64,000 nt of DNA from Pantoea brenneri (GCA_002095305.1 MIEI01000017.1:1-64000); one strand, 5' to 3'. Positions 47,593 through 58,770 are shown, counted from the stretch's first letter. Made by a program: numbers and translations. Notes: generated by a model from the letters alone, not told the origin.

Positions 47593-48603
47593 TTAAAGAT
47601 ACGTGACGATATCTTTAATTAATCCTGGCCCCTGATAAATAAAGCCGGAATAAATCTGCACCAGCGTGGCACCCGCTGCGATCTTTTCGCGCGCTGCGGT
47701 CAGAGAATCGATCCCGCCTACACCAATAATTGGCAGTTGCCCCTTCAGCTCCTGAGACAGGCGCCGAATCACCTCGGTGCTGCGCGACTGGACCGGACGC
47801 CCACTCAGCCCACCGGCTTCTTCAGCATATTTAAGGCCACTCACCAGTGAACGATCGAGGGTGGTATTGGTGGCAATGACGCCATCAATCTGGTGCCGGA
47901 CTAAACTGTCAGCGACCTGAATTAACTCCTCTTCGGTGAGATCAGGCGCGATTTTTACCGCCACCGGAACATATTTTAAGTGACGTTGTTCCAGCTCTTT
48001 TTGTTTTTGTTTGATTGAAACCAGCAGATCGTCCAGCGCTTCGCCATATTGCAGTGAACGTAATCCCGGGGTGTTCGGCGAGGAGATATTGATCGCAATA
48101 TAACCGGCATGGGCATAGACCTTTTCCATGCAGATCAGATAGTCCTCTTTGCCCTGCTCGACCGGCGTATCTTTATTTTTACCAATATTGATCCCCAGTA
48201 CGCCTTTAAAACGCGCTTTTTTCACGTTTTCGACCAGGTGATCAACGCCGAGATTATTGAACCCCATGCGATTAATAATGCCGCCCGCTTCGACTAACCG
48301 AAACATCCGCGGTTTGTCATTGCCCGGCTGGGCACGTGGCGTCACAGTACCGACCTCAACGAAGCCGAAGCCCATCGCGCCAAAGGCATCGATACATTCG
48401 GCATTTTTATCCAGACCTGCCGCCAGGCCAAGGGCGTTATTAAAGGTTAATCCCATGCAGGTTACCGGACGCGACGGCAGCTTCTGGCGGAATAACCCTT
48501 CCAGCGGTGTGCCGCTCATAAAACGCAGTTGCTGAAAGGTGAGTTCGTGCGCGCGCTCGGGGTCGAGTTTGAACAGCGCCGGTCGGACGATAGGATAAAA
48601 CAT
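47593..48603 (-). CDS. pyrD: Dihydroorotate dehydrogenase (quinone), class 2
   Basis: Membrane-associated FMN enzyme of pyrimidine synthesis, oxidising dihydroorotate with ubiquinone. The 336 residues match E. coli PyrD. Its N-terminal amphipathic region ([20 protein letters not shown]) forms the quinone tunnel; [31 protein letters not shown] is the FMN-binding family signature; [14 protein letters not shown] includes the catalytic Ser area. The ATG at 48603 is chosen by family length and start. A short intergenic stretch separates it from zapC. Confidence 0.97.
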   Translation of the reverse strand: MFYPIVRPALFKLDPERAHELTFQQLRFMSGTPLEGLFRQKLPSRPVTCMGLTFNNALGLAAGLDKNAECIDAFGAMGFGFVEVGTVTPRAQPGNDKPRMFRLVEAGGIINRMGFNNLGVDHLVENVKKARFKGVLGINIGKNKDTPVEQGKEDYLICMEKVYAHAGYIAINISSPNTPGLRSLQYGEALDDLLVSIKQKQKELEQRHLKYVPVAVKIAPDLTEEELIQVADSLVRHQIDGVIATNTTLDRSLVSGLKYAEEAGGLSGRPVQSRSTEVIRRLSQELKGQLPIIGVGGIDSLTAAREKIAAGATLVQIYSGFIYQGPGLIKDIVTYL

Positions 48604-48737
48604 GCACTCTCCTGAAGGACGGAAGCAATCGTGAAAGTCGGTGCACGGGAAAATGTGCGCCAGAATGGTAAAGTGCTCTGGCGCAAAAGTAAATCGAACG
48701 GCGAGGATGGGGAAAAGTATCTGAAGCTGAGTTGATC

Positions 48738-50039
48738 TTACCCCACGGAATCGTTTACGGGGTCGATTCGGGCGTGTGCAGGAAACAGGTATTCGCGAAG
48801 AATACCGCGACGCAGCATGATGCCAAAAATGCCGATACAGACGAATGCTTCCGCCAGCACCATCGACCAGGCGGCACCTATCGCCCCATACTGCCACGCC
48901 AGCAGGCAGCAAAGCGGCACGTTAATTACCCCGGCCGCCATCATCACCAGCATACGCTGGCGCGCCAGGCCATGCGGGATCAGGATCTGCAAACCGGCCG
49001 GATAAGAGATATTACCGAACAGGAAGCAGAGCACGAACACCCGCAGCACATCCGCCGACGGCATAAACGCTTTACCCAGCAGCAGCGATACCACCTGATC
49101 GGCAAACAGCCAGGTAAATATCACAATCGACAGGCTGAGAGAAAAAGAGAGCAGCAAACTTTTGCGGGTTGCGGCAATCGCTGCGCGCTTATCGCGTCCA
49201 AACAGGTGGCTGACGCGTGGAAAGAAGGCGCTGCCGATCTGTTCAGGCACCGAGTTCGCTGCTTTACGCAGGCGGTCTGCTCCATTGTAGATACCGACCA
49301 TATAGTGCGAGGTAAACGACGCGAGGATCACCACATTGACGCTGTTAAACAGATTGGCCCCGGCGATAGCGATAAACACATCCATGCTGTCAGTGATGCG
49401 CTGTTTGATTTCGCGTGGCTCAAAGCGATAACGGCCAATCACCTTCATCTCCAGTACAAACTTCAGGGTGATGGCCGCACTGATAATCGAAACGGCACCC
49501 GGGATCAGGGCAGCCAGCCAGGTATCCTCAGGCGTTTTGACCAGCAAAAAGGTCAGCGGGATGGCGCAGAAGTTACCAAAGGTGGCAATCACCGCCGTTT
49601 TGCCGAGCTTCTCAAAGCCCTGCATCAGCCAGCCAAACGAAAACAGCGAGCCGATCAGCGTGGTGCAGTTGGCAAGGATAATAAAGAACAGCGGATGCCA
49701 GGCCGGGTTAAACCAGGTGGCCGTCAACAAGGTGCCGCTGGTCAGCACCAGCAGCATCAGTTTGGCATTGAAGGTCGACCAGAACAGCTGACTGACCCGC
49801 GCTTTGTCATCACGATGGTGAGCAATATCTTTGGTGGTAAAGACGTTGAACCCCCAGTCGGAGATGGTGCTGCAATAGAGCACGCAGGCAATCGCCAGCG
49901 CCAGGGTCCCCATCTGCTCGACGCCGAGAATACGCGCCAGATAAGGCAAGGTCGCCAGCGGAAACAGAAACGAAGCGCCGCGGTAGGCCAGCAGTGAGAA
50001 GATATTAATAATCAGACTTTTATCAAGAACTTTTGCCAT
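48738..50039 (-). CDS. Wzx-type polysaccharide flippase (MOP superfamily)
   Basis: A 433-residue membrane protein with about 12-14 helices, related to RfbX/Wzx flippases that move lipid-linked sugar repeat units across the inner membrane. Visible features are the N-terminal [37 protein letters not shown] (typical of Wzx proteins) and a mid-protein [19 protein letters not shown]. The gene lies with a glycosyltransferase 83 bases upstream on the same strand. In E. coli the site between pyrD and the ssu genes holds a fimbrial (elf/ycb) operon. No polymerase or other synthesis gene is nearby, so the substrate is unknown. Confidence 0.85.
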   Translation of the reverse strand: MAKVLDKSLIINIFSLLAYRGASFLFPLATLPYLARILGVEQMGTLALAIACVLYCSTISDWGFNVFTTKDIAHHRDDKARVSQLFWSTFNAKLMLLVLTSGTLLTATWFNPAWHPLFFIILANCTTLIGSLFSFGWLMQGFEKLGKTAVIATFGNFCAIPLTFLLVKTPEDTWLAALIPGAVSIISAAITLKFVLEMKVIGRYRFEPREIKQRITDSMDVFIAIAGANLFNSVNVVILASFTSHYMVGIYNGADRLRKAANSVPEQIGSAFFPRVSHLFGRDKRAAIAATRKSLLLSFSLSLSIVIFTWLFADQVVSLLLGKAFMPSADVLRVFVLCFLFGNISYPAGLQILIPHGLARQRMLVMMAAGVINVPLCCLLAWQYGAIGAAWSMVLAEAFVCIGIFGIMLRRGILREYLFPAHARIDPVNDSVG

Positions 50040-50122
50040 GTCGCAACAACCTTATACACATTGCATGTCTCACCTTCTCATTTCGCTAAGGCATAAACAA
50101 TATCGCTAAACACTTTTCAGAA

Positions 50123-51100
50123 TCAGGCTGCGCGGTTAATTTCTTTTTTGACCTTATAACTCTGCAACGCAATAAACAGATCCGGTTGATTAAACAGCAA
50201 CCACTCTTTAAAGTTCTGCGCTTTCACCTCTCGCCCCATAAAACGAATGGCATTGCGCACATATTCCGGCACCGGCGTCTGATTATACAGTGATAAATAG
50301 ATCATCAGGCGGAACGAATGGGTTAAATAGGCTTTCTCCAGCGTCGTGCGCCACTCTGTTTTAGCCTGGGAGCTATTCAGCGTATTGTAGGCATGCATAA
50401 AGGCGTCGTAGCGCTGAAAGAAAAACTCATCGCCTTTGGTACTGTTTGTCAGTGAGCCGCTGCGAATACGCTGCTTATAATAAACCTGACGGCTGACCCA
50501 TGCCTGCTGACATTTCATAAACACCGACAGCGTGAAATTATGATCTTCATGTATCCGGCGAACGAAGCGTAATTTATGCTGCTCTATCACGCTTTTTCTC
50601 AGCACGTAGTTCCAGACCGCCGAGGTATAGCTGCCGTTACGCAGCAGGCGCATAAAGACTTCCTGCGGCGGCTGCACACCAAACTGGTCATGCTTAACTT
50701 TGGGTGAGGTGACGTCGATATGGCCATCTTCGTAGACGCAGGAATTAAAGCAGAACAGGTCGGTGCGGGGATGTTTCTCTACGACGCTGGCCAGTTCCGC
50801 CACCAGCCCATCGACGACCACATCATCCGGGTCACAGAAGAACAGGAACTCGCCCTGAGCCAGCGCAATACCGGTGTCACGAGCATTGCCGAGCCCGCCG
50901 TTTTCAATGGTGATAACTTTTACCTGAGAAAGATGCGCATAATTCTGTTCAATCAGGGCCAGTGTTCCATCGGTTGATCCATCATTAACGATGATTATTT
51001 CATTGGGCGCTTTTACCTGGCGCAATAATGAATCAACGCACTCCACAATATATTTCTCAACGTTGTAAGTCGGAATAATCACCGATAACAGGATGTCAGA
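50123..51100 (-). CDS. Family 2 glycosyltransferase
   Basis: A 325-residue GT-A glycosyltransferase. The N-terminal catalytic domain begins LLSVIIPTYNVEKYIVECVD, with nucleotide-sugar and metal motifs NDGSTDGTLALIEQNY, ENGGLGNARDTGIALAQGE and FFCDPDD (the DxD-type site). The C-terminal region is helical. The ATG at 51100 (MSDILLS) is preferred because the domain begins there; the frame extends 11 codons upstream. It forms a pair with the downstream flippase. Sugar donor and acceptor cannot be read from the sequence. Confidence 0.85.
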   Translation of the reverse strand, partial: SDILLSVIIPTYNVEKYIVECVDSLLRQVKAPNEIIIVNDGSTDGTLALIEQNYAHLSQVKVITIENGGLGNARDTGIALAQGEFLFFCDPDDVVVDGLVAELASVVEKHPRTDLFCFNSCVYEDGHIDVTSPKVKHDQFGVQPPQEVFMRLLRNGSYTSAVWNYVLRKSVIEQHKLRFVRRIHEDHNFTLSVFMKCQQAWVSRQVYYKQRIRSGSLTNSTKGDEFFFQRYDAFMHAYNTLNSSQAKTEWRTTLEKAYLTHSFRLMIYLSLYNQTPVPEYVRNAIRFMGREVKAQNFKEWLLFNQPDLFIALQSYKVKKEINRAA

Positions 51101-51852
51101 CATAGGCAATTCTCTGCTGTTAGAAAATGACAATACGATTCACCTGCCTGATGCAGGTCCAGACCAGAGGCGAAACGTCGGAAAAGGAATAGTCGTTATT
51201 ATGGCTGCTTACTTTGAGCCTGATTATCTTAAACCGGTTAAGCCGATAAAGACCAGTCGGGAAAAAAAGGCTGCAGTGGTCAGGTGACTCTCACTGTTAA
51301 ATAAGTTGCATCTATAGTCCGGCACGACGATAAAACGGTTGAGGATTGATTTAATTTCCCGGCAAAAAGCAGCGGTAACCAGAATCCGGAAAATGTAAGC
51401 GAATACCTGAAAGCGTTAATATCTTCAACATTACATTCTGTTCGTTTCAGTGACGTTTCTGCAATTAATCTGAGTCCCACTCCCTGCCACGCCCTGGGAG
51501 GGGTTGATTTTATATCGCTTTTCCTGATTTCTGCCCCTGCCGCTACGTTTTTTGCGCGGCTCACCATAATAAGAATGTTTAAGCAATCAGCCAGCGGATG
51601 ATTTACTGGCGACGGCTCGCTTATTTTGTGATCTCGCATCATCACCTTTAATGAGTGATCGGACGAACCGCCCGAATTTTAAGAATTATCGGAAGCCGCT
51701 TTATCACGGCTTATTGCTTAACCCGCCTATTTGCAGATTTCACTTTTAGATTGCCAGATAAATCATTTAAGCCCACTCCCCTGCTCTGACAGTATGAAGG
51801 CATAAGTTCTCAACATTAGATAATCAATAACTTTTAGTTATAAGGAGTGATG
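51101..51852. other. Intergenic region between the glycosyltransferase and ssuE
   Basis: About 750 bases between divergent genes. I see an ACCTGC-CTGAT-GCAGGT dyad near the glycosyltransferase (51142-51158) and, near ssuE, an AT-rich stretch that should hold the ssu promoter with a TAAGGAG ribosome-binding site. A 121-codon minus-strand frame (51280-51645) has no family features. No transposon, RNA or terminator was recognised. Confidence 0.5.
51142..51158. promoter_or_regulatory. Dyad symmetry upstream of the glycosyltransferase
   Basis: ACCTGC-CTGAT-GCAGGT is a perfect 6-bp-arm inverted repeat, 42 bases before the glycosyltransferase start. The outer bases resemble lux-box arms (ACCTG/CAGGT), but the total length (17) is three bases short of the lux box. 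Confidence 0.4.
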
Positions 51853-52404
51853 ATGCGAGTTATTACGCTGGCAGGCAGCCCACGGTTTCCTTCACGCTCA
51901 ACGTCGTTATTGACGCTGTGTCAGCACAAACTGGAAGCACGGGGTATCGAAGTCATTCCGTGGAACATTCATAACTTCCAGCCGGACGATCTGATCAATG
52001 CGCGTTTTGACGCCCCGGCGCTGCTGGCGTTACGCGAAGATCTGGCCGCCGCGGATGGTCTGATTGTGGCGACGCCAATCTATAAAGCCTCTTTTTCTGG
52101 TGCACTCAAAACCCTGCTTGATCTGCTGCCGGAACGCGCACTGGAGCACAAGGTGGTGTTGCCTTTAGCCAGCGGCGGCAGTGCCGGCCATATGCTGGCC
52201 CTCGACTACGCCCTTAAGCCGGTGCTTAACGCGCTGAAAGCACAGGAGATTCTGCACGGCGTGTATGCCGAAGATAACCAGATTCATCATTATGATCGTC
52301 AGCCAGAGTTACAGGACTCGCTGGCACAGCGCCTTGACGACGCGGTAGCTGCGTTCTGGCTGGCGCTGACCCGTCATCATCATCCCGTTGCACAAGCGGT
52401 ATAA
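51853..52404 (+). CDS. ssuE: NADPH-dependent FMN reductase SsuE
   Basis: Supplies FMNH2 to the alkanesulfonate monooxygenase SsuD. The 183-residue flavodoxin-like protein starts MRVITLAGSPRFPSRSTSLL, which holds the FMN-phosphate loop (GSPRFPSRS), and shows ADGLIVATPIYKASFSGALK and LLDLLPERAL. The ATG at 51853 is preferred over ATG 51850 and GTG 51847 because AAGGAG (51842-51847) is then five bases away. It is the first gene of ssuEADCB; in E. coli the operon is activated by Cbl when sulfate is low. Confidence 0.96.
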   Translation: MRVITLAGSPRFPSRSTSLLTLCQHKLEARGIEVIPWNIHNFQPDDLINARFDAPALLALREDLAAADGLIVATPIYKASFSGALKTLLDLLPERALEHKVVLPLASGGSAGHMLALDYALKPVLNALKAQEILHGVYAEDNQIHHYDRQPELQDSLAQRLDDAVAAFWLALTRHHHPVAQAV

Positions 52405-52416
52405 AGGAGCAGTTCG

Positions 52417-53370
52417 ATGAAACAGAGGTTCGCTAAGTGGCTGACGGCGGGATTATTACTGGCTGGCCTGCAGGCGCAGGCTGCTGAGCCCGATCCAGCG
52501 CAAATTCGTATCGGTTATCAAAAAGGGTCAGTCAGTATGGTGCTGGCAAAATCGCACCAGCTATTAGAGAAGCGTTTTCCGCACACCAAAATTCAGTGGA
52601 TTGAATTTCCGGCCGGTCCACAGATGCTGGAAGCGCTGAATGTGAACAGTATCGATCTCGGCAGCACCGGCGATCTTCCGCCGCTGTTCGCCCAGGCGGC
52701 GGGCGCAGATTTACTCTATGTCGGCTCCGAACCGCCCAAGCCGCAGGCTGAAGTGATTCTGGTACCGAAAACCAGCACGCTGCAACAGGTAGCGGATCTG
52801 AAAGGCAAGAAAGTCGCCTTTCAGAAAGGCTCCAGCTCGCACAATTTACTGTTGCGAGCCCTGCAGCAGGCTGGTCTGAGCTTTAAAGATATCACCCCGG
52901 TTTATCTTACCCCCGCGGATGCACGCGCCGCGTTTCAGCAGGGAAATGTTGATGCCTGGGCGATCTGGGATCCCTATTACTCGTCGGTGCTGTTACAGGG
53001 CAATTCCCGGGTGCTGGTTGATGGCAGCAAACTCAATCTGACCGGCTCGTTCTATTTAGCCACCCGCAGTTATGCCGAGGCGCACGGTGCATTCATTCAG
53101 CAGGTGCTGGACACCTTTAGTGCAGCCGATGCGCTGACCGTCAGCCAGCGGCCACAGAGTATTACGCTGTTAGCGCAGGCGATAGGCTTACCCGAGCCGG
53201 TGATCGCCAGCTATCTCAGCCATCGTCCGCCCACCACCATTACGCCGGTTAGCGACAAAACGGCGGTTGCCCAGCAGCACACCGCTGACCTGTTCTATGC
53301 CAATCATCTGCTGCCAGTGAAAGTGTCGATTCGCGATCGCATCTGGCAACCGCATACCGTGACTCAATAA
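52417..53370 (+). CDS. ssuA: Aliphatic-sulfonate-binding protein SsuA
   Basis: Periplasmic solute-binding protein of the SsuABC sulfonate importer. At 317 residues it has a signal peptide ([23 protein letters not shown], residues 1-23 read as two stretches) and the family core [16 protein letters not shown], with [21 protein letters not shown] and [15 protein letters not shown]. It belongs to the nitrate/sulfonate/taurine type. The start follows AAGGAG. ssuD starts 10 bases downstream. Confidence 0.95.
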   Translation: MKQRFAKWLTAGLLLAGLQAQAAEPDPAQIRIGYQKGSVSMVLAKSHQLLEKRFPHTKIQWIEFPAGPQMLEALNVNSIDLGSTGDLPPLFAQAAGADLLYVGSEPPKPQAEVILVPKTSTLQQVADLKGKKVAFQKGSSSHNLLLRALQQAGLSFKDITPVYLTPADARAAFQQGNVDAWAIWDPYYSSVLLQGNSRVLVDGSKLNLTGSFYLATRSYAEAHGAFIQQVLDTFSAADALTVSQRPQSITLLAQAIGLPEPVIASYLSHRPPTTITPVSDKTAVAQQHTADLFYANHLLPVKVSIRDRIWQPHTVTQ

Positions 53371-53380
53371 GGAGCAAAAA

Positions 53381-54526
53381 ATGGTATCCATATTCTGGTT
53401 TCTGCCAACCCATGGCGACGGCCACTATCTTGGCACCGCAGAAGGCGCACGTCCGGTGGATCACGCCTATCTGCAACAGGTGGCGCAGGCAGCCGACCGT
53501 CTCGGCTTTGGCGGCGTACTGATCCCGACCGGCCGATCCTGTGAAGATGCCTGGCTGGTTGCCGCGTCATTGATCCCGGTGACACAGCGCCTGCGTTTTC
53601 TGGTGGCTTTACGGCCTGGCGTGATTTCGCCGACCCAGGCGGCGCGTCAGGCGGCAACGCTGGATCGCTTATCCAACGGTCGCGCGCTGTTTAATCTGGT
53701 GACCGGCGGCGATCCGGAAGAGCTGGCGGGCGACGGGGTGTTCCTCGATCACCGTGAGCGCTACGCCGAGTCAGCTGAATTTACCCGCGTATGGCGTCGG
53801 GTGCTGGAGGGCGAAACGGTCGATTACGAAGGCAAGCACGTTAAGGTGCGCGGTGCCCGCCTGATGTTTAAACCGGTACAGCAACCGCGTCCGCCGTTGT
53901 GGTTTGGTGGCTCGTCTGAACCGGCTCAGGATCTGGCAGCTGAACAGGTCGATGTCTATCTTACCTGGGGTGAACCACCGGCTCTGGTGAAAGAGAAAAT
54001 CGACCAGGTCCGTGCGAAAGCCGCCGCGCAGGGACGTACGGTACGTTTCGGTATTCGTCTGCACGTGATCGTGCGTGAAACCACTGAAGAAGCCTGGCAG
54101 GCGGCCGACAAACTGATCGCCAACGTGGACGATGCCACCATCGCCAAAGCGCAGGCGGCGTTTCAGCGAGCAGATTCGGTCGGGCAGCGTCGGATGGCGG
54201 CGCTACACGGCGGACGGCGCGACAAGCTGGAAATCAGTCCGAACCTGTGGGCTGGCGTCGGCCTGGTGCGCAGCGGCGCAGGGACCGCGCTGGTCGGCGA
54301 TGGCCCCACGGTCGCCGCGCGGATTAAAGAGTATGAAGCGCTGGGTATTGAAACCTTCATTTTGTCCGGCTATCCACACCTGGAAGAAGCTTATCGGGTT
54401 GGCGAGTTGCTGTTCCCGCATCTCGATCTGCAGGTTCCGCTGGTGCCACAGCCGCGCATAGTGCAGGCACACGGAGAAGCGGTCGCCAACGATTTTACCC
54501 CTGAGAAAAAAGTCGCCCGCGGCTGA
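53381..54526 (+). CDS. ssuD: FMNH2-dependent alkanesulfonate monooxygenase SsuD
   Basis: Uses FMNH2 from SsuE and O2 to release sulfite from alkanesulfonates. The 381-residue protein has the length of E. coli SsuD and its luciferase-like fold. Visible are [18 protein letters not shown]-type [18 protein letters not shown], and the active-site-loop region [19 protein letters not shown]. The start follows AAGGAG. It lies between ssuA and ssuC, the usual order. Confidence 0.97.
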   Translation: MVSIFWFLPTHGDGHYLGTAEGARPVDHAYLQQVAQAADRLGFGGVLIPTGRSCEDAWLVAASLIPVTQRLRFLVALRPGVISPTQAARQAATLDRLSNGRALFNLVTGGDPEELAGDGVFLDHRERYAESAEFTRVWRRVLEGETVDYEGKHVKVRGARLMFKPVQQPRPPLWFGGSSEPAQDLAAEQVDVYLTWGEPPALVKEKIDQVRAKAAAQGRTVRFGIRLHVIVRETTEEAWQAADKLIANVDDATIAKAQAAFQRADSVGQRRMAALHGGRRDKLEISPNLWAGVGLVRSGAGTALVGDGPTVAARIKEYEALGIETFILSGYPHLEEAYRVGELLFPHLDLQVPLVPQPRIVQAHGEAVANDFTPEKKVARG

Positions 54527-54536
54527 GGAGAACATC

Positions 54537-55328
54537 ATGGCCAGAACAGGTAAACGTCTCGCCGATACGCTGGTGCCGTGGGTGCTGCCAGCTCTACTGG
54601 TGGTGACGTGGCAGATCGCCTCGCAAACCGGCTGGTTATCGACCCGCATTTTGCCGGCGCCTGAAAAAATAGTGACCACGTTCTGGCAGCTGGCCGCCAG
54701 CGGTGAACTGTGGCAACACCTGGCGATCAGTAGCTGGCGGGCACTGATTGGTTTCAGCATCGGCGGATCGATTGGTCTGCTGCTGGGGCTGATCACCGGC
54801 ACCTCCCGCACCGGCGAGCGGCTGCTGGATACCTCGGTTCAGATGTTACGTAACGTTCCCCATCTGGCGCTGATCCCGCTGGTCATTCTGTGGTTCGGTA
54901 TTGATGAGTCGGCCAAAATCTTCCTGGTGGCGCTCGGCACGCTGTTTCCGATCTACCTGAATACCTACCACGGCATTCGTAACATCGATCGCGGACTGGT
55001 GGAGATGGCCCGCAGCTATGGCCTCACCGGCTGGAGCCTGTTTATTCAGGTGATCCTGCCCGGTGCGCTACCGAACATCATGGTAGGCGTTCGTTTCGCG
55101 CTCGGCCTGATGTGGCTGACGTTGATCGTGGCAGAAACCATTTCGGCAAATTCGGGCATCGGCTATCTGGCGATGAATGCGCGTGAATTTTTGCAGACCG
55201 ATGTGGTGGTGGTCGCCATCATTCTGTATGCCCTGCTCGGTAAACTGGCTGATGTCGCCGCGTTGTTGCTGGAACGCGTCTGGCTGCGCTGGCATCCGGC
55301 TTATCAACTGAAGGAGGAGAACGCATGA
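54537..55328 (+). CDS. ssuC: Sulfonate ABC transporter permease SsuC
   Basis: Inner-membrane permease of the sulfonate importer, 263 residues, with about six hydrophobic helices. The ABC-permease EAA loop ([25 protein letters not shown] read as two parts) contacts the ATPase SsuB. It overlaps ssuB by four bases (ATGA), implying coupled translation. The start follows GAGGAGA. Confidence 0.95.
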   Translation: MARTGKRLADTLVPWVLPALLVVTWQIASQTGWLSTRILPAPEKIVTTFWQLAASGELWQHLAISSWRALIGFSIGGSIGLLLGLITGTSRTGERLLDTSVQMLRNVPHLALIPLVILWFGIDESAKIFLVALGTLFPIYLNTYHGIRNIDRGLVEMARSYGLTGWSLFIQVILPGALPNIMVGVRFALGLMWLTLIVAETISANSGIGYLAMNAREFLQTDVVVVAIILYALLGKLADVAALLLERVWLRWHPAYQLKEENA

Positions 55329-56113
55329 GTCAGACCCTTTCCCCGGCGCGCCTCAATGCGGGCACCCCGGTTGGCGTTAACAACGTCAGCAAGCAGTATG
55401 GCAACCGTACCATTCTGAAGAACATCGACCTGCATATTCCGTCAGGTCAGTTCGTGGCGGTGGTTGGCCGCAGCGGCTGCGGCAAAAGTACCCTGCTGCG
55501 CCTGCTGGCCGGGCTGGAGCAGACTTCCAGCGGCCAGCTACTGGCGGGCAATGCGCCGTTACAGTCGGCACGTGACGATACCCGCCTGATGTTTCAGGAC
55601 GCGCGGCTGCTGCCGTGGAAAAAGGTGATTGATAATGTCGGCCTCGGGCTAAAAGGCAACGCCTGGCGCAGTGCGGCACAGGAGGCGCTGGCGGCGGTCG
55701 GGCTTGCCGATCGGGCCAGTGAGTGGCCGGCTACTCTCTCAGGCGGACAGAAACAGCGGGTAGCGCTGGCCAGAGCGCTGATTCATCGGCCGGGTTTGCT
55801 GCTGCTGGATGAGCCACTGGGTGCGCTGGATGCCCTGACCCGCATCGAAATGCAGGAACTGATTGAATCGCTGTGGCAGCAGCATCATTTCACGGTACTG
55901 CTGGTCACCCATGATGTGAGTGAAGCGGTGGCGATGGCCGATCGGGTGCTATTGATTGAAGAAGGCGAGATTGGTCTGGATCTGCTGGTTGATTTACCGC
56001 GTCCCAGAAGGCGCGGATCGCCGCGGCTGGCAGAATTAGAGGCGGAAGTGCTGGATCGGGTAATGCGACGCACCGCACCCTCGCAACCGGTCCGTGTCGC
56101 GCGACAGCGTTAA
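55325..56113 (+). CDS. ssuB: Sulfonate ABC transporter ATPase SsuB
   Basis: ATP-binding subunit of the sulfonate importer, 262 residues. Walker A ([15 protein letters not shown]), Q-loop region ([14 protein letters not shown]), ABC signature ([15 protein letters not shown]), Walker B ([12 protein letters not shown]) and the switch His ([11 protein letters not shown]) are all intact. The N-terminal ~20 residues precede the ATPase domain. It is last in ssuEADCB, and a bidirectional terminator follows. Confidence 0.95.
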   Translation: MSQTLSPARLNAGTPVGVNNVSKQYGNRTILKNIDLHIPSGQFVAVVGRSGCGKSTLLRLLAGLEQTSSGQLLAGNAPLQSARDDTRLMFQDARLLPWKKVIDNVGLGLKGNAWRSAAQEALAAVGLADRASEWPATLSGGQKQRVALARALIHRPGLLLLDEPLGALDALTRIEMQELIESLWQQHHFTVLLVTHDVSEAVAMADRVLLIEEGEIGLDLLVDLPRPRRRGSPRLAELEAEVLDRVMRRTAPSQPVRVARQR

Positions 56114-56150
56114 AAAAAACGGCGGAGCCCGACTGGCACTCCGCCGTTCT
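56112..56150. terminator. Bidirectional terminator between ssuB and pepN
   Basis: AACGGCGGAG ... CTCCGCCGTT: 9-10 bp stem with a 10-14 base loop. On the minus strand it is followed by TTTTTTTT, a strong terminator for pepN; the plus-strand side has a shorter T-run. Confidence 0.88.
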
Positions 56151-56154
56151 GCTA

Positions 56155-58770
56155 TCAGGCGTTCAGCGCCCGGGTGATCTTCTCGTAGAGATCGCCCGAC
56201 AACTTCTCCAGCCCTTTCAGCTGTTCCAGTGCCTCGCGCATCATCGCCTGACGATCGTCGTCATAGCGTTTCAGTCGAATCAATGGCTCGACCATCCGCG
56301 CCGCAACCTGCGGGTTACGGGTGTTCAGATCGATCAGCATCTCCACCAGGAATTTATAGCCGCTGCCATCTTTGGCATGGAACGCAGCCGGGTTAGCGGA
56401 GGCAAAGGCACCCACCAGCGAGCGTACCCGGTTAGGGTTGCTCATGCTGAAGGAGCGGTGGTTAAGTAACTGACGCACATTACGCAGCACATTGGCCGCC
56501 GGACTGGTGGCCTGCAGCACAAACCACTTGTCCATCACCAGACCATCCTGATGCCAGCGCTCATCGTAGGCCGCCAGCAGCGCATCGCGGCACGGCAGCT
56601 GCGCCGCTACCGCTGCGGAGAGTGCCGCCAGCGAATCGGTCATGTTGGTCGCCTGGTGATACTGCACCTGCACCAGCTTGTCCGCCAGTTGCGCATCGCC
56701 AAAGGCCAGATAGGTCAGGCAGATATTTTTCAGGCTGCGCTGACCAATCGCGTCATGCTCAACCCGGTATTCACTCTGCTGATTGGCGTTATAGATCGCA
56801 AAGAACTCGTCAGCCAGCTCGCGCGCCAGGGTGCGCTGCAGTGCGTCACGTACCAGCGCAATCGCCTGTGGATCGATGACATCGAACAGTTCGGCGATCT
56901 CATTTTCAGTCGGCAACGTCAGAATCAGCGCGGTCAGCGCCGGATCGCAGTCGGCATCGAGCAGTACTGCGCGGAACGCGTCTGCCACATGCAGCGGCAG
57001 TGACAGATGCTGCCCCTGCTGATAGCGCGCCACGTTGAGACGGATATAGGTTGCCAGCAGGCTCTGTGCTGCATCCCAGCGTGAAAAATCGTTACGCGCA
57101 TGACGCATCAGGAAGGTGAGCTGCGCATCGCTCCATTTGTAATCGAGCTTCACCGGCGCAGAGAATTCACGCAGCAGCGACGGCACCGGCTGGAAGTAGA
57201 CATTATCGAAAATGAAGGACTGGAACTCCTCGGTGACGTTCAGCACGTGATGCACCGGGTGGCCGTTGTGCTGCAGCGGAATCACCTGCCCTTCGTTATC
57301 ATACAGCTCGATATCGAGCGGGATATGCAGCGGCAGCTTCTCTTTCTGATCGGCGGTCGCTGGCGTGTGCTGCGTGACGTGCAGCGTGTATTGCTCCAGC
57401 TCCGGGTTGTAATCATCGCGTACCGTCAACACTGGCGTACCGGACTGGCTGTACCAGCGGCGGAACTGTGACAGATCCACGTTGGAGGCATCTTCCATTG
57501 CCTGCACGAAGTCATCGCAGGTGGCCGCACTGCCGTCGTGACGATCAAAATAGAGCTGCATTCCCTTCTGGAAATTAGCCTCGCCCAACAGGGTGTGCAG
57601 CATCCGGATCACTTCCGATCCTTTTTCATACACGGTAAGGGTGTAGAAGTTATTCATTTCAATCACCTGATCCGGGCGGATCGGGTGAGCCATCGGACTG
57701 GCATCTTCAGCAAACTGCGCGCCACGCACGATACGCACGTTGTCGATGCGATTAACGGCACGTGAACCGAGGTCAGAACTGAACTCCTGATCGCGGAATA
57801 CCGTCAGCCCCTCTTTCAGGCTGAGCTGGAACCAGTCGCGACAGGTGACACGGTTGCCGGTCCAGTTATGAAAATATTCGTGGCCGATCACCGCTTCAAT
57901 ACCGAGATAATCTTTATCTGTGGCGGTTTCCGCTTTCGCCAGCACATATTTGGCGTTAAAAACGTTCAGGCCTTTGTTTTCCATCGCGCCCATGTTGAAG
58001 AAGTCGACCGCCACGATCATAAAGATGTCGAGGTCGTATTCGAGACCGAAACGCTCCTCATCCCACTTCATGCTGTTTTTCAGCGAGGTCATCGCCCAGT
58101 CGGCGCGGTCGAGATTGCCACGATCGACAAAAATCTCCAGCGCCACATCACGGCCGGAACGGGTGGTGAAACTGTCGCGCAGCACGTCGAAGTCTCCCGC
58201 CACCAGCGCAAACAGGTAGCAAGGTTTCGGGAACGGGTCCTGCCATTTGACCCAGCTACGGCCCTGCTCATCACGTCCACTGTCGACGCGGTTACCGTTT
58301 GACAGCAGGTAAGGATAGCGTTCGCCGTCGGCAAAAATGGTGGTGGTGAAACGCGCCAGCACATCCGGGCGATCCAGATACCAGGTAATATGACGGAAGC
58401 CTTCAGCCTCACATTGAGTGCATAGCGCCTCGCCTGATTTGTATAACCCTTCCAGCGCCGTGTTCTGATCCGGATGAATATCGTTGATGATTTTCAGCGT
58501 GAAACTTTCTGGCAGCTGGCTGAGCACCAGCGCACCGTTCTGCTGGCGATAATCCGTCCAGGGTTGTCCATCCACCTCAAGCGCGATCAGCGTTAAATCT
58601 TCGCCATCCAGACGCAAATCAGCCTGGCTGTCACCGAGACGTTTAACCTGACTGATAGCCGTTACGCGGGTGGTCGACGCATCCAGTTCAAAGGTTAAAT
58701 CAATGTCAGTAATGGTGTAATCCGGCGCACGGTAATCGTGGCGATATTTAATTTGGGGCTGTTGCGTCAT
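56155..58770 (-). CDS. pepN: Aminopeptidase N
   Basis: Zinc M1-family aminopeptidase of 871 residues (E. coli 870), the main aminopeptidase of the cell. The substrate-binding motif GAMENKGLN lies near residue 260 and the zinc site HEYFHNW...E (HEXXH-x18-E) near residue 297, with the catalytic Tyr farther on. It starts MTQQPQIKYRHDYRAPD. It diverges from pncB with 247 bases between them. Confidence 0.97.
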   Translation of the reverse strand: MTQQPQIKYRHDYRAPDYTITDIDLTFELDASTTRVTAISQVKRLGDSQADLRLDGEDLTLIALEVDGQPWTDYRQQNGALVLSQLPESFTLKIINDIHPDQNTALEGLYKSGEALCTQCEAEGFRHITWYLDRPDVLARFTTTIFADGERYPYLLSNGNRVDSGRDEQGRSWVKWQDPFPKPCYLFALVAGDFDVLRDSFTTRSGRDVALEIFVDRGNLDRADWAMTSLKNSMKWDEERFGLEYDLDIFMIVAVDFFNMGAMENKGLNVFNAKYVLAKAETATDKDYLGIEAVIGHEYFHNWTGNRVTCRDWFQLSLKEGLTVFRDQEFSSDLGSRAVNRIDNVRIVRGAQFAEDASPMAHPIRPDQVIEMNNFYTLTVYEKGSEVIRMLHTLLGEANFQKGMQLYFDRHDGSAATCDDFVQAMEDASNVDLSQFRRWYSQSGTPVLTVRDDYNPELEQYTLHVTQHTPATADQKEKLPLHIPLDIELYDNEGQVIPLQHNGHPVHHVLNVTEEFQSFIFDNVYFQPVPSLLREFSAPVKLDYKWSDAQLTFLMRHARNDFSRWDAAQSLLATYIRLNVARYQQGQHLSLPLHVADAFRAVLLDADCDPALTALILTLPTENEIAELFDVIDPQAIALVRDALQRTLARELADEFFAIYNANQQSEYRVEHDAIGQRSLKNICLTYLAFGDAQLADKLVQVQYHQATNMTDSLAALSAAVAAQLPCRDALLAAYDERWHQDGLVMDKWFVLQATSPAANVLRNVRQLLNHRSFSMSNPNRVRSLVGAFASANPAAFHAKDGSGYKFLVEMLIDLNTRNPQVAARMVEPLIRLKRYDDDRQAMMREALEQLKGLEKLSGDLYEKITRALNA

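Noticed and set aside
51280-51645. 121-codon open frame on the minus strand between the glycosyltransferase and ssuE
   Set aside because: No ribosome-binding site, no domain or signal features, and irregular composition; looks like chance coding in a spacer.
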